Shown in pieces: positions 42,442 to 51,478 of a DNA stretch of 64,000 nt. Both the position numbers and the translations under genes were made by a program. Source of the DNA: an uncultured Novosphingobium sp. (GTDB lineage Bacteria > Pseudomonadota > Alphaproteobacteria > Sphingomonadales > Sphingomonadaceae); the NCBI GenBank assembly GCA_946886075.1, contig CAMPHR010000001.1:124001-188000 (forward strand). Reading direction: 5' to 3'. Numbering within the stretch: position 1 is the stretch's first letter; each line of letters opens with the position of its first letter. The notes under the pieces are model-generated. The model worked only from the letters and a program-made list of their open reading frames with translations, did no database searches and was not told where the DNA came from.

Positions 42442-43320
42442 ATGGTCACCTTGTCACATCGCGGCATTTGCGTGCGCGACATCGAAACGTCCGCCCGTTT
42501 CTATCAGGACGCGTTGGGCTTCGAGCCTTATCAGGACCATGGCATCGTTGAAGGCCCCGACATGGAGAAGACGATGCAGCTGCCCGGCGTGCGGCTGCGG
42601 CCGGTGATGCTCAAGCGGCCGGACGGGCCGGTGATCGAACTGCTCCAGTTTCTCGCGCCTCCCGCGACCGGGCCGCGAGAGAAGCGATCGACGCTGCAAT
42701 ATGGGCTGGTGCACATCTCCTTTTACGTGGACGACATCGATGTTTGGGCGGCGCGGATCAGGGACGCGGGCGGGACCGTCTATGAAGAGACGCGCGCCTA
42801 TTTCGCCGGGAACGACACGACGATGCTCTACTGCACGGACCCCGATGGCGTCCGCGTCGAATTGATGAAGGCGCCGGGCGAGGCCGAACGTTTTTCCCAC
42901 AGCGGCATTTGCGTCCAGGATATCGACGTTTCGCTGCGCTATTATGAGGCGCTGGGCTTCACGGCTGCAGAGAATTACGTCCTTGATCAGGGGTTTGACT
43001 GGCTGGGGGTGATCAATGAAGTGCCGGGCATCAAGCTGCGCGCGCAAATGGTACGCGACGCGCAGGGTAACACAGTCGAGTTACTCAAGGTGTTCGAGCC
43101 CGAAAGCTTCGGATCGCGCGAGCGGCAGCCGCTTAATCGCTATGGCCTGACGCATCTGGCTTTCTGGGATGATGAGCCGGAAAAGACTTCGGCAGCGCTC
43201 AGCGAGCGGGGCGGCTATTTCGTCGAAGAGGCGCATGTGAAGACGGCATATATCGAGCTGCTGCACGGTGCAGACCCCGATGGCGTGCGGATCGAGTTGA
43301 TGCGGCCGGTCTCGGGCTGA
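42442..43320 (+). CDS. Two-domain VOC (glyoxalase/extradiol dioxygenase-like) protein
   Basis: 292 residues made of two VOC modules. Module 1 (about 1-148) starts SHRGICVRDIETSARFYQDALGFEP and ends DPDGVRVELMKAP; module 2 starts SHSGICVQDIDVSLRYYEALGF and ends DPDGVRIELMRPV. His near the start of each module and Glu at each DPDGVR.EL are the usual metal ligands. Extradiol dioxygenases, lactoylglutathione lyases and racemases share this fold, so the reaction is open. A GGAGAG site precedes the ATG, and the upstream 42403-42415 holds a CCGGG-AAA-CCCGG hairpin. Confidence 0.85.
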   Translation: MVTLSHRGICVRDIETSARFYQDALGFEPYQDHGIVEGPDMEKTMQLPGVRLRPVMLKRPDGPVIELLQFLAPPATGPREKRSTLQYGLVHISFYVDDIDVWAARIRDAGGTVYEETRAYFAGNDTTMLYCTDPDGVRVELMKAPGEAERFSHSGICVQDIDVSLRYYEALGFTAAENYVLDQGFDWLGVINEVPGIKLRAQMVRDAQGNTVELLKVFEPESFGSRERQPLNRYGLTHLAFWDDEPEKTSAALSERGGYFVEEAHVKTAYIELLHGADPDGVRIELMRPVSG

Positions 43321-43593
43321 GCCGCCATTTACCGCGACCCTGCCGTAACGATCCAACGCACCACGCACTCCGATGGCCGAACATGTAGGGTCAACAACAA
43401 CCCGTTCATGTAAGGGAAAGGTTAGCGAGAACAGGCAGGGCGCACATGGCGCTATTACGAGCGCCATGAGGGATATCTTGTGAAGTAATGGAGGGGGTTC
43501 TGACAGCTGAATACGCCATCACGCGATCGGCGGTCAGACGAAAAGCTGCATCAGCGCAGGCCCGACTGTCCGGATCTTAAAAGGAGTAGCGTG

Positions 43594-44457
43594 ATGACTG
43601 TCTTTTCAAAGGGATATAATTGTCTCTTAATGCTGACCCTGCTTGGCGGGGTGTCTTCGGCCAGCCTGGCGCAGACGCAGGAACAGCCTGCGGCCGACGT
43701 GTCGGCGACAGCCTATGTGCCAGCCAAGCCCGCCGAAGGACCGGAGATCAAGGGCATCATCTCCGCCCGCAGCGGTGACAGGATGCAGGTGACGGCGGAA
43801 GACGGCACGAAATCGGTGATCACCATCAACGACGCGACGAAGATCAGCGCCGTGAAGGGCTTCCTGGGCCTTGGCCGCGCCAGGCTGGCTGCGACGTCGC
43901 TGCTGAACGGCGTGCCGGTGACTGTCCAGACGCTGCAGTCGGGTGACGGGCTGCTGGCGAGCACGATCAAGCTCCAGAACAAGGACCTGAAGACCGCGTC
44001 GATGATCTACAACGGCACCGATCAACGCTTTGCCGAACAGACCGCCGCCACCGACGCGCTGCGCGGACGCATGAGCGAGATCGACCAGTATAATGTCAAA
44101 GCCACGACCAACGTCAACTTCGACACTGGCAAGGCCGTGCTGTCCGAACAGGCGAAGAATGACCTTTGTGCTGCGGCAAGCTCTGCCGAAGGGATGAACA
44201 ACGCCCTGCTGCTGGTCGTCGGCTACACCGATTCCGTTGGTGATGAAGAATATAACCAGGAGCTGAGTGAAAAGCGCGCTGGCCGGGTGGTCAACTATCT
44301 GCAGCAAGCCTGCAAGTGGAAGCCCTACCGCATGCTGACGCCGACCGGCATGTCCGAAGCCGATCCGGTGGCAAGCAACGACACGGCCGAAGGCAAGGCC
44401 CAGAACCGCCGCGTTGCGGTGAACATCCTGGTCAGCAAGGGCCTCGACGGCCTATAA
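43594..44457 (+). CDS. OmpA-family protein with N-terminal OB-like domain
   Basis: 287 residues. ATG 43594 is preferred over GTG 43591 because the AAGGAG site then lies seven bases away. The signal peptide ends at SASLAQ. Residues about 50-140 (EIKGIISARSGDRMQVTAEDGTKSVITINDATKI) look like a small beta-barrel of the DUF5666/OB type. The C-terminal OmpA/MotB domain has TTNVNFDTGKAVLSEQAK, LLVVGYTDSVGDEEYNQELSEKRA and NRRVAVNIL, which bind peptidoglycan. No membrane barrel is present, so it probably sits in the periplasm. Confidence 0.85.
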   Translation: MTVFSKGYNCLLMLTLLGGVSSASLAQTQEQPAADVSATAYVPAKPAEGPEIKGIISARSGDRMQVTAEDGTKSVITINDATKISAVKGFLGLGRARLAATSLLNGVPVTVQTLQSGDGLLASTIKLQNKDLKTASMIYNGTDQRFAEQTAATDALRGRMSEIDQYNVKATTNVNFDTGKAVLSEQAKNDLCAAASSAEGMNNALLLVVGYTDSVGDEEYNQELSEKRAGRVVNYLQQACKWKPYRMLTPTGMSEADPVASNDTAEGKAQNRRVAVNILVSKGLDGL

Positions 44458-44463
44458 GAATTG

Positions 44464-44487
44464 CGGGGTGGGTTCAGGCCCACCCCG
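44464..44487. terminator. Hairpin between convergent ompA-like and efflux genes
   Basis: CGGGGTGGG and CCCACCCCG enclose a six-base loop, exactly filling the gap between two converging stops. It can act on both strands; no clear T-run. Confidence 0.5.
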
Positions 44488-45948
44488 TCACTTGACGGTG
44501 CCGGTCGCCTGCGCGACGGGCGCTGCTTGAGCCGCGTCCCCCTGCCAACCGCCGCCTAGCGCCCGGAACAGGTCGATCTGGCTGGCGGCGACCTGCGCAT
44601 CGGCATTGGCGAGGTCCGCCTCCGCCCCCGCCAATGTCCGCTCTGCGTCAAGGACGACGAGCGAGTCCGCTCGCCCTTCCCGCAGCTGCGCCCGGCTGAT
44701 CCGTGCCGCGACACGCGCCTGATCCGCCGCAGCTTGCAGAGCCTGCCGCTGCTCCAATGTGTGGGCATAGGCTGACAGCGCCGTCTCCGTTTCCTGAAGC
44801 GCCTTCAAGACCGCGCCGTCGAAGGTCGCAAGCGCCGCGCGTGTCGATGCCTCCGCCTGCGCCACCCGCGCCCGTCCGCCCTCCATATTGGGGAAGGCCC
44901 AGCTGAGCAGCGGCCCGACGAGCCAGCGCAGCGGACCCGCGCCGAACATGTCGCTTACCGTGTTGCTGGTCGATCCGATCGACCCGCCCAGGCTGATGCG
45001 CGGATAGAGGTCAGCCGTCGCGACGCCGATCCGCGCAGTCTCGGCCGCAAGCCTGCGCTCCGCCTCCCGCACGTCCGGGCGTCGGGCAAGTAGCGCGCGG
45101 CCATCCCCGACTGGAATGGGGCGATCCAGTCTAAGGGTGACCGCGCGCTGGCCGACCTCAGGGGGAAGGTCGGCCGGCGCTCTTCCGGTAAGGAGGGCCA
45201 GCCGGAAAAGCGCTGCATCGCGCTGGGCGCGAAGGGGTGGAATGGTGGCCTGCTGCTGGGCGCGGAGTGCGGAGACGCGGGCGACGTCGAGGCGGCTGGT
45301 GCGCCCGGCTTGAAACCGCTTTGCGCTCAAATCCACGGTGCGGTCGAGCAGGTCGAGCGTGCGCTCCGCCACCGCGATCCGCTCGGCGGCGGAGGATGCG
45401 TCGGCATAGGCGCGCACGGTTTCGGCGACGACGGTGACGCGCACGGCATCGGCGGCGGCGGCAGCAGCGCCGACATCCGCGCGCGATGCTTCGAGCGCGC
45501 GGCGCACTCGGCCGAACAGATCGACCTCATAGGACACGCTCAGCCCCGTATCGATGCGCCAGTCTTCGGCTGGCAGGCCGGGCGCACGCTGCAGCGCGGA
45601 GGTGCGGCCATAGGTCGGCTGGGCGGAAACAGTGGTCTGCGGCAGCAACTGGGTGCGGCTTTCACGTAGCGACGCCTGCGCCCGCTCCAGATTGGCGATC
45701 GCTACTCGCAAGTCCGTGTTGGCGGCGAGCGCATTGCCGACAAGGCCGTCCAGCACCGGGTCCTGATACAGTCGCCACCAGCCATCCTGCACCGCGTCAG
45801 GCGTGGTGATGGCCGGGCGCGCGGCGACAAATGCGCCCTGCGTGCTCGCCCCCGGCTGCGGACGGGCATAGTCGGGACCGGCAGCGCAGGCGGCGAGCGT
45901 CAGCGAAGCCGCGCCGATCAACAGATATTTTGTCATCATCTTTCTCAT
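44488..45948 (-). CDS. RND outer-membrane factor, NodT family lipoprotein (second system)
   Basis: 486 residues. Lipobox SLTLAAC puts the lipidated Cys near residue 21, followed by the NodT-family AAGPDYARPQPGAS. SVSYEVDLFGRVRRALEAS and WAFPNMEGGRARVAQAEAS are the two conserved repeats of outer-membrane efflux proteins. Last gene of the second RND operon; its ATG overlaps the pump stop by four bases. The Ala-rich C-terminal tail (AAQAAPVAQATG) is longer than in the first system. Confidence 0.93.
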   Translation of the reverse strand: MRKMMTKYLLIGAASLTLAACAAGPDYARPQPGASTQGAFVAARPAITTPDAVQDGWWRLYQDPVLDGLVGNALAANTDLRVAIANLERAQASLRESRTQLLPQTTVSAQPTYGRTSALQRAPGLPAEDWRIDTGLSVSYEVDLFGRVRRALEASRADVGAAAAAADAVRVTVVAETVRAYADASSAAERIAVAERTLDLLDRTVDLSAKRFQAGRTSRLDVARVSALRAQQQATIPPLRAQRDAALFRLALLTGRAPADLPPEVGQRAVTLRLDRPIPVGDGRALLARRPDVREAERRLAAETARIGVATADLYPRISLGGSIGSTSNTVSDMFGAGPLRWLVGPLLSWAFPNMEGGRARVAQAEASTRAALATFDGAVLKALQETETALSAYAHTLEQRQALQAAADQARVAARISRAQLREGRADSLVVLDAERTLAGAEADLANADAQVAASQIDLFRALGGGWQGDAAQAAPVAQATGTVK

Positions 45949-48900
45949 TCCGCTGCTCCCAGCGCGGGCGTTGCGTGACGCGGCGCCCTCCGTTCCCGCC
46001 AGCGCCGCATCCGTTCCGACAGCGCGCGGGTCACCACATAGAAGGCTGGCGTGAACACCAGGCCGAAGAAGGTGACCCCGAGCATGCCGGAGAAGACCGC
46101 CGTCCCCAGCGCCTGCCGCAACTCAGCACCCGGACCGCTCGCGATCACCAGCGGCACCACGCCCAGGATGAAGGCAAAGCTGGTCATCAGGATCGGCCGC
46201 AACCGGTTCTGCGCCGCGCGGACGACGGCATCGACCGGGCCCATCCCTTCCTCCTCCGCCTGCTTGGCGAACTCGACGATCAGGATCGCATTCTTGGCGG
46301 CAAGGCCGATCAGCACCACCAGGCCGATTTGCGTCAGGATATTATTATCCATGCCCCGCAGGTTGACCCCGATCATCGCCGCCAGCAGCGTCATCGGCAC
46401 GATCAGGATGATCGCGAGCGGCAGCATGAGGCTTTCAAACTGCGCCGCCAGCACCAGGAAGACAAACAGCGTCGCCGCAGCGAACACCAATATCGCCGCA
46501 TTGCCTGCCACCTTCTGAAGATAGGCGACCTCTGTCCATTCGGTCGTCACGCCGGTGGGAAGCTTGGCGGCCAGACGCTCCATCGCCGCCATTGCCTGAC
46601 CGGAGGAATGACCGGGCGCGACATCGCCCTCCACATCGATCGCGGGGTAAAGGTTGTAGCGAACGGCGCGATATGGCCCCGTCTTGTCATGCAGGGTCGC
46701 AACCGCGCCTACCGGCACCATCTCGCCGGAGGCGGAGCGGGTCTTCAGCAGCGCAATGTCACCCGCATCGTCGCGGAACGGCAGGTCGGCCTGCGCGATC
46801 ACGCGGTAGGTGCGGCCAAGCAGGTTAAAGTCGTTGACATAGGCCGAGCCCAGATAGACCTGCATCGCTTCGAACACGCGGGCGGGCGACACGCCGATCA
46901 TGTCGGCCTTTGCGCGGTCCACATCGGCGAAGATGCGGGGAGCCGAAGCCTCGAACTTCGTATGGACGAAGAAGAGGTTGGGGTCCTTGTTGGCTTCGGC
47001 GAGCAGGCCGCCGATGATCTTGTTCAGCTCTGCATAGCCGCGCCCGGAGCGATCCTGGATCATCATCTTGAAGCCGCCGCCGGTGCTGATGCCACGGATC
47101 AGCGGTGGCGGGATCACGAATGCCCGGCCTTCATTGACCTGAGCCGCGATCTTGCGCGCTTCGCCCATGATGAACTGTTGGTTCCAGCCATGCTTGCCGC
47201 GCTCTTCAAAGCTGTCGAAGACGAGGAAGGCAGCGGCGGCGTTGGGCGCGACGGTGCCGCTCGGCGCGTGATAGCCGGTCAGCATGACGGTGCCCTTGAC
47301 GCCGGGAATCTTGCCCATCTTGGCGGCTGTTTCACGCAGCACCTTGTCGGTCTGCGCCAGCGATGTACCGGAGGGCGTGAAGACCGCCGTCACGGCATAG
47401 CCTTGATCCTGCGCGGGCACGAAGCCCGCCGGGGTGGACATGAACACCAGCGCGGTCAGGCCGACGAGGCCGACATAGATGAGCAGCACCAGCTTCAACC
47501 GCCCCAGCATCGCGCGTGTGACAGAGGCATACCAATGGCTCAGCCGATCAAAGGCGGCGTTGAACCGCTTGCCCCCGCGATAGGCCATGCGCTTCCACCG
47601 GCCTTCGGGCTCATGCGCTTCCTTAGGACGCAGCAGCAGCGCCGCGAGCGCGGGCGACAAAGTCAGTGACAGGATCAGCGAGATGATCGTCGCGGCCGAG
47701 ATGGTGACTGCGAACTGGCGGTAGAATTCACCCGTCAGGCCAGTCAGGAACATCGTCGGTATGAACACCGCGCACAGCACCAGCACGATGGCGACCAGCG
47801 CGGTCGACACCTCGTCCATCGACCGGTGCGATGCCTCACGCGGGGTCATGCCATGTTCCAGATTGCGCTCGACATTCTCGACCACGACGATGGCGTCATC
47901 GACGACGATGCCGATGGCGAGGACCAGCCCGAACAGCGACAGGTTGTTGAGCGAGTAGCCAAGCCCCGCAAGCACCGCGAAGGTGCCGACCAGCGATACC
48001 GGAATGGCCAGCACCGGGATGATCGCCGCGCGCCAGCTTTGCAGGAAGACGAGGATGACGATGACGACCAGCACCACCGCTTCGAGCAGCGTGTGCTGAA
48101 CGGCGCTCACCGATTCACGGATGAAGTCGGTGGGATTGTAGATCACGCGATATTCCATCCCAGCCGGGAATTTCGCGGACATCGTCTTCAATTCGGCAAG
48201 CACAGCGTCGGCTGAATCCAGCGCATTGCTGCCCGGCCGCTGGAAGATGCCGATGCCGACCGAAGGCTGGCCCGACAAATAGGTGTTGATGCCGTAATCC
48301 TCCGCGCCAAGCTCCACGCGGGCGACATCAGACAGGCGTGTGAGGCGGCCTTCGCCGTCGCTCTTGATGACGATGTTGGCGAACTGTTCGGGCGCGGTGA
48401 AGCGGCCCTGCGTCTCCAGGTTCACTTCATAGGCGGGCGCGCTGCTTTCCGGCGGCTTGCCGATGGCGCCAGCGGCGACCTGCACATTCTGGGACCGCAG
48501 CGCCTCGACAATCTCACCCGCCGTCAGGTTGCGCGCGGCGGCCCGGCCGGGATCGATCCACACGCGCATCGCATAGTCGCGCGCACCGAAAATCCGCACC
48601 TCGCCCACGCCGTCGATGCGGGCAAGCCGGTCCTTCATCTGGGTCAGCGCATAGTTGGACAGGTAAGCGCGATCGACCTTGTTGCCGGGCGAAATCAGGT
48701 TGGCGACCAGCAGGAAGTCAGGCGTCGTCTTGCGCGTCACCACGCCCTGCCGCCGCACATCTTCGGGCAGGCGGGGCTCGGCGAGCGAGACCCTGTTCTG
48801 CACCAGCACCTGCGCCTCATCCAGGTCGGTGCCCTGCTTGAAGGTGACGGTGATCGTCAGCCGTCCATCGCCCGTCGATTGGCTCGACATGTAGAGCATG

Positions 48901-49127
48901 TCGTCAACGCCGTTGATCTCCTGCTCCAGGGGCGCGGCCACCGTGTCGGCGATCGTTTCGGACGAAGCGCCCGGGTAGTTGGCGCTGACCGTGACCGTCG
49001 GGGGTACGACGTCAGGATATTGTGCGACGGGCAGGCCAAAAAAGCCGAGCGCGCCGACGATGGTGATGATCACCGCGATGACGCCAGCGAAGATCGGCCG
49101 TTGGATGAAGACGTGGCTGAGACGCAT
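45945..49127 (-). CDS. RND multidrug efflux transporter, AcrB/MexF type (second system)
   Basis: 1060 residues beginning MRLSHVFIQRPIFAGVIAVIITI. TM4 proton-relay aspartates are Asp410 and Asp411 (GIVVDDAIVVVENVERNLE), and the TM10 lysine is in GLAAKNAILIVEFAKQAEEEGM. The sequence style (RLSHVFIQRPIFA, EDYGINTYLSGQPSVGIGIFQ) is nearer the MexF/OqxB-like branch than pump 1. ATG 49127 follows AGGAAGAG. Operon order adaptor, pump, channel. Confidence 0.95.
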   Translation of the reverse strand: MRLSHVFIQRPIFAGVIAVIITIVGALGFFGLPVAQYPDVVPPTVTVSANYPGASSETIADTVAAPLEQEINGVDDMLYMSSQSTGDGRLTITVTFKQGTDLDEAQVLVQNRVSLAEPRLPEDVRRQGVVTRKTTPDFLLVANLISPGNKVDRAYLSNYALTQMKDRLARIDGVGEVRIFGARDYAMRVWIDPGRAAARNLTAGEIVEALRSQNVQVAAGAIGKPPESSAPAYEVNLETQGRFTAPEQFANIVIKSDGEGRLTRLSDVARVELGAEDYGINTYLSGQPSVGIGIFQRPGSNALDSADAVLAELKTMSAKFPAGMEYRVIYNPTDFIRESVSAVQHTLLEAVVLVVIVILVFLQSWRAAIIPVLAIPVSLVGTFAVLAGLGYSLNNLSLFGLVLAIGIVVDDAIVVVENVERNLEHGMTPREASHRSMDEVSTALVAIVLVLCAVFIPTMFLTGLTGEFYRQFAVTISAATIISLILSLTLSPALAALLLRPKEAHEPEGRWKRMAYRGGKRFNAAFDRLSHWYASVTRAMLGRLKLVLLIYVGLVGLTALVFMSTPAGFVPAQDQGYAVTAVFTPSGTSLAQTDKVLRETAAKMGKIPGVKGTVMLTGYHAPSGTVAPNAAAAFLVFDSFEERGKHGWNQQFIMGEARKIAAQVNEGRAFVIPPPLIRGISTGGGFKMMIQDRSGRGYAELNKIIGGLLAEANKDPNLFFVHTKFEASAPRIFADVDRAKADMIGVSPARVFEAMQVYLGSAYVNDFNLLGRTYRVIAQADLPFRDDAGDIALLKTRSASGEMVPVGAVATLHDKTGPYRAVRYNLYPAIDVEGDVAPGHSSGQAMAAMERLAAKLPTGVTTEWTEVAYLQKVAGNAAILVFAAATLFVFLVLAAQFESLMLPLAIILIVPMTLLAAMIGVNLRGMDNNILTQIGLVVLIGLAAKNAILIVEFAKQAEEEGMGPVDAVVRAAQNRLRPILMTSFAFILGVVPLVIASGPGAELRQALGTAVFSGMLGVTFFGLVFTPAFYVVTRALSERMRRWRERRAPRHATPALGAAE

Positions 49128-49208
49128 GATCTCTTCCTTATTCCCTTTCCCGGACATGGGATGCCGTGGCGCCGTCAAGGCGCTGCGGCTCCCCTGCCGG
49201 ACCTATGT

Positions 49209-50456
49209 TCAGTCGGCGAGCGTCGCCTGCGAAGCGACCGGGGTCGAAACCGGTTCGCTGGTCGATGATGCTGCTGCTTCGATGCGCCCCGCGACGGGTT
49301 TGACCTTCGCGCCGGGCTGGATGAATTGCGTGCCCTGGATGACCACCTTGTCCGACGGCGACAGGCCGGAGCGGATGACCCGCAGGCCATTGGCGAGCGC
49401 GCCGATCTGGACCGGCTTGGCCGTCGTGCTGCCATCCTGATTGACGACATAGACCAGCTTGCGCGCCTGATCGGTGGTGACCGCCCCGTCCGGAACGAGC
49501 AGCGCGCGGTGCGGCGCTCCTGAACCCAGGCGCATATTGCCGAACATGCCGGGCACCAGGAAGGAACCGGGGTTGGCGACGACCGCCCTGCCCCGGATGG
49601 TGCCCGACCCGCGATCGATCGCGTTGTCGGTGAAGTCCACCCTGCCCTTCCAATTATAGCCGGTCTCATCCTGAAGCCGGATTTCCACCTGCTGGCTCGC
49701 ATCCTGCTGGCGGCGGTGCTTCAAGTAGAGCGCTTCGGAACCGTTGAAAGAGAAGTAGATGGGGTCGAGCGCGTTGATGGTCGTCAGCACCGTCGCGCCC
49801 GCTGCCGTATCACCCGCTACCAGGTTGCCGACATCCACTTGTCGATCGGAAATGCGGCCGGTGATCGGCGCGCGAATATAGGCGAACTCGACATTCAGGC
49901 GGCGCGCGCGAACACCGGCCTGGGCAGCGGCAAGCTGCGCCTCTGCCGATCTGACGCGGGCGCGCAGCGAATCGACCTCCTCCGCGCTCACAGCTTCGTC
50001 AGCGATCAGGCGTGAGGCACGGCCCAACTCTGCCCGGGCAAGCCCCAAGGCCGTCGACGCGCTCGCCACCTGTGCCTGCGCTTCCTGCAATGCGGCGGTG
50101 AAGGGCCGCGGATCGATGGTGAAGAGCAGCTGGCCCTTCTTCACTACATCGCCGTCGCGAAAGTGAATGCCGACCAGCTGGCCGGAGACGCGGGGCCGCA
50201 CCTCAACCGCCTTGCTCGCCTCGAACCGGCCGACATAATCGTCCCAATCCACCACCATGCGGGACAGCGGCGTTGCCACGGTCACCACTGCGGGCGGCGG
50301 CGCGGCGGGCGCAGGCGCACCGTTCCACCAGCTCATCCCCGCCCAGATGGCAAGGACGCCCGCCGCCGGAAGTAGGAGGTAGGCAGGCTTCCAACGCCGA
50401 GGCGCAGGCGCGTCCTGTTCGATCTCCGAGTCGGCTTTGACCTTGGAAAGATACAT
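49209..50456 (-). CDS. RND efflux periplasmic adaptor (second system)
   Basis: 415 residues from ATG 50456 (GTG 50468 is possible). Unlike the first system it is anchored by an N-terminal membrane helix (AYLLLPAAGVLAIWAGMSWW) with no lipobox. It has lipoyl halves (RVSGQLVGIHFRDGDVVKKGQLLFTID and AYIRAPITGRISDRQVDVGNLV), a coiled-coil hairpin at about 115-180 and a barrel segment FLVPGMFGNMRL. First gene of the operon, divergent from tetR at 50569, with an operator-like dyad between them. Confidence 0.93.
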   Translation of the reverse strand: MYLSKVKADSEIEQDAPAPRRWKPAYLLLPAAGVLAIWAGMSWWNGAPAPAAPPPAVVTVATPLSRMVVDWDDYVGRFEASKAVEVRPRVSGQLVGIHFRDGDVVKKGQLLFTIDPRPFTAALQEAQAQVASASTALGLARAELGRASRLIADEAVSAEEVDSLRARVRSAEAQLAAAQAGVRARRLNVEFAYIRAPITGRISDRQVDVGNLVAGDTAAGATVLTTINALDPIYFSFNGSEALYLKHRRQQDASQQVEIRLQDETGYNWKGRVDFTDNAIDRGSGTIRGRAVVANPGSFLVPGMFGNMRLGSGAPHRALLVPDGAVTTDQARKLVYVVNQDGSTTAKPVQIGALANGLRVIRSGLSPSDKVVIQGTQFIQPGAKVKPVAGRIEAAASSTSEPVSTPVASQATLAD

Positions 50457-50485
50457 CGTCTGCCCCACAGTTATTTGACGGTTAT

Positions 50486-50531
50486 GTTACTGACCGGTAC
50501 GTCTCTTGCGGGCTACGTACCGATCTGTTAC
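50486..50531. promoter_or_regulatory. Extended dyad, probable TetR operator of the second RND operon
   Basis: Core arms CGGTACGT (50495-50502) and ACGTACCG (50515-50522) are perfect and extend outward to about 17 bases each with four mismatches, ending in GTTAC and GTTAC-like ends. On the plus strand TTGACG (50475-50480) lies 17 bases before a TACGTC, a possible tetR promoter overlapped by the dyad. Binding here would control both divergent transcripts. Confidence 0.55.
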
Positions 50532-50568
50532 ATCATCGTCAAGCGGTGAGGATGCGGAATTTTTGAAT

Positions 50569-51195
50569 ATGGGCCTTATAGATGGTTTCGACTGCGGCTG
50601 CGCGGAAGGAACGCCAAAGAAAACAGCGGCTTCGAAGATTTTCGAGACGGCCAAGGACCTCTTCTACAAGCGCGGAATCAGGGCCGTCGGGGTCGACGAG
50701 ATCGTCTGCGAAGCGGGCGTCACGAAACCCAGCCTGTATCGTGCGTACAAGTCCAAGGACGAACTGGTCGCCGCCTGCCTGCGCGAAGATATGGAGGCTG
50801 GGCGAGCCAGCATCTACGCGGCGCTCGACGAGGCGGGGCCAGACCCCCGCGACCGGCTGGACGCCGTTATCAGGCGCAAGGCGGAAAAGATGCGCATGGC
50901 CGACTTTCGCGGATGCCTGATCAGCAATGTCGCTGTCGAATTGCCCGAGCCGGGTCATCCGGGACGCTTGATCGTCGAAAGCTGCAAGTCTGAGTTTCGC
51001 GCGCTGTTCTGCGACCTTAGCCGCGATCTGGGCGTGGCCGAGCCGGAGAAGCTGGCAGACGGGCTGATCTTGGTCATCGAAGGCGCGATGGCGACCCATC
51101 ATGTGTTCGGCAGCCAGGGGCCCGCACAGGCGCTGGAAGATACCTGTGCGGCGCTGATCGACTTCCATATGGAGCATGCGCGGGCTGGGGTCTGA
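50569..51195 (+). CDS. TetR-family regulator of the second RND operon
   Basis: 208 residues. HTH: ASKIFETAKDLFYKRGIRAVGVDEIVCEAGVTKPSLYRAYKSKDELVAACL. The C-terminal domain holds RGCLISNVAVELPEPGHPGR, a feature of the TetR subgroup that includes YxaF/AcrR-like efflux repressors. ATG 50569 is assumed because upstream in-frame codons would lie inside the operator. The divergent arrangement and dyad make repression of the pump genes likely. Confidence 0.88.
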   Translation: MGLIDGFDCGCAEGTPKKTAASKIFETAKDLFYKRGIRAVGVDEIVCEAGVTKPSLYRAYKSKDELVAACLREDMEAGRASIYAALDEAGPDPRDRLDAVIRRKAEKMRMADFRGCLISNVAVELPEPGHPGRLIVESCKSEFRALFCDLSRDLGVAEPEKLADGLILVIEGAMATHHVFGSQGPAQALEDTCAALIDFHMEHARAGV

Positions 51196-51263
51196 CACGG
51201 TAATCCCGCGCCACGCTTCGCAATGCACACAAGAAATCCGCGCCACTCCGAACCACCCCCACC

Positions 51264-51361
51264 ACCGTTCGCCCTGAGCCTGTCGAGCCGAAGGCCGGCG
51301 AAGCCAACGGCTTTCCTTCTTAGTAAGAGAAGGGCTTCGACAAGCTCAGCCCGAACGGGGT
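51264..51361. repeat. Inverted-repeat element (CCGTTCGxxCTGAGC arms)
   Basis: Left arm 51264-51294 (ACCGTTCGCCCTGAGCCTGTC...) and right arm 51331-51361 (GGCTTCGACAAGCTCAGCCC...) are imperfect complements separated by about 36 bases. The sequence type, TTCGGGCTGAGCTTGTCGAAG, is a familiar dispersed intergenic repeat of sphingomonads and other proteobacteria. No coding role. Confidence 0.65.
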
Positions 51362-51478
51362 TTGGGAGTTCAGGGGCCCGGGGGATCCGGAGTTCCGATC
51401 AGACACACCTCGCTCCAAGCAAGGATCGATTCCCCGGCACCAAGGTTGAGCCTGAAAACCGCACGGGAGACGATCCGA

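Noticed and set aside
45831..47669. 612-codon frame antisense to the second RND pump
   Set aside because: The pump is complete with its Asp and Lys residues; the antisense product is His/Arg/Gln-rich without any motif.
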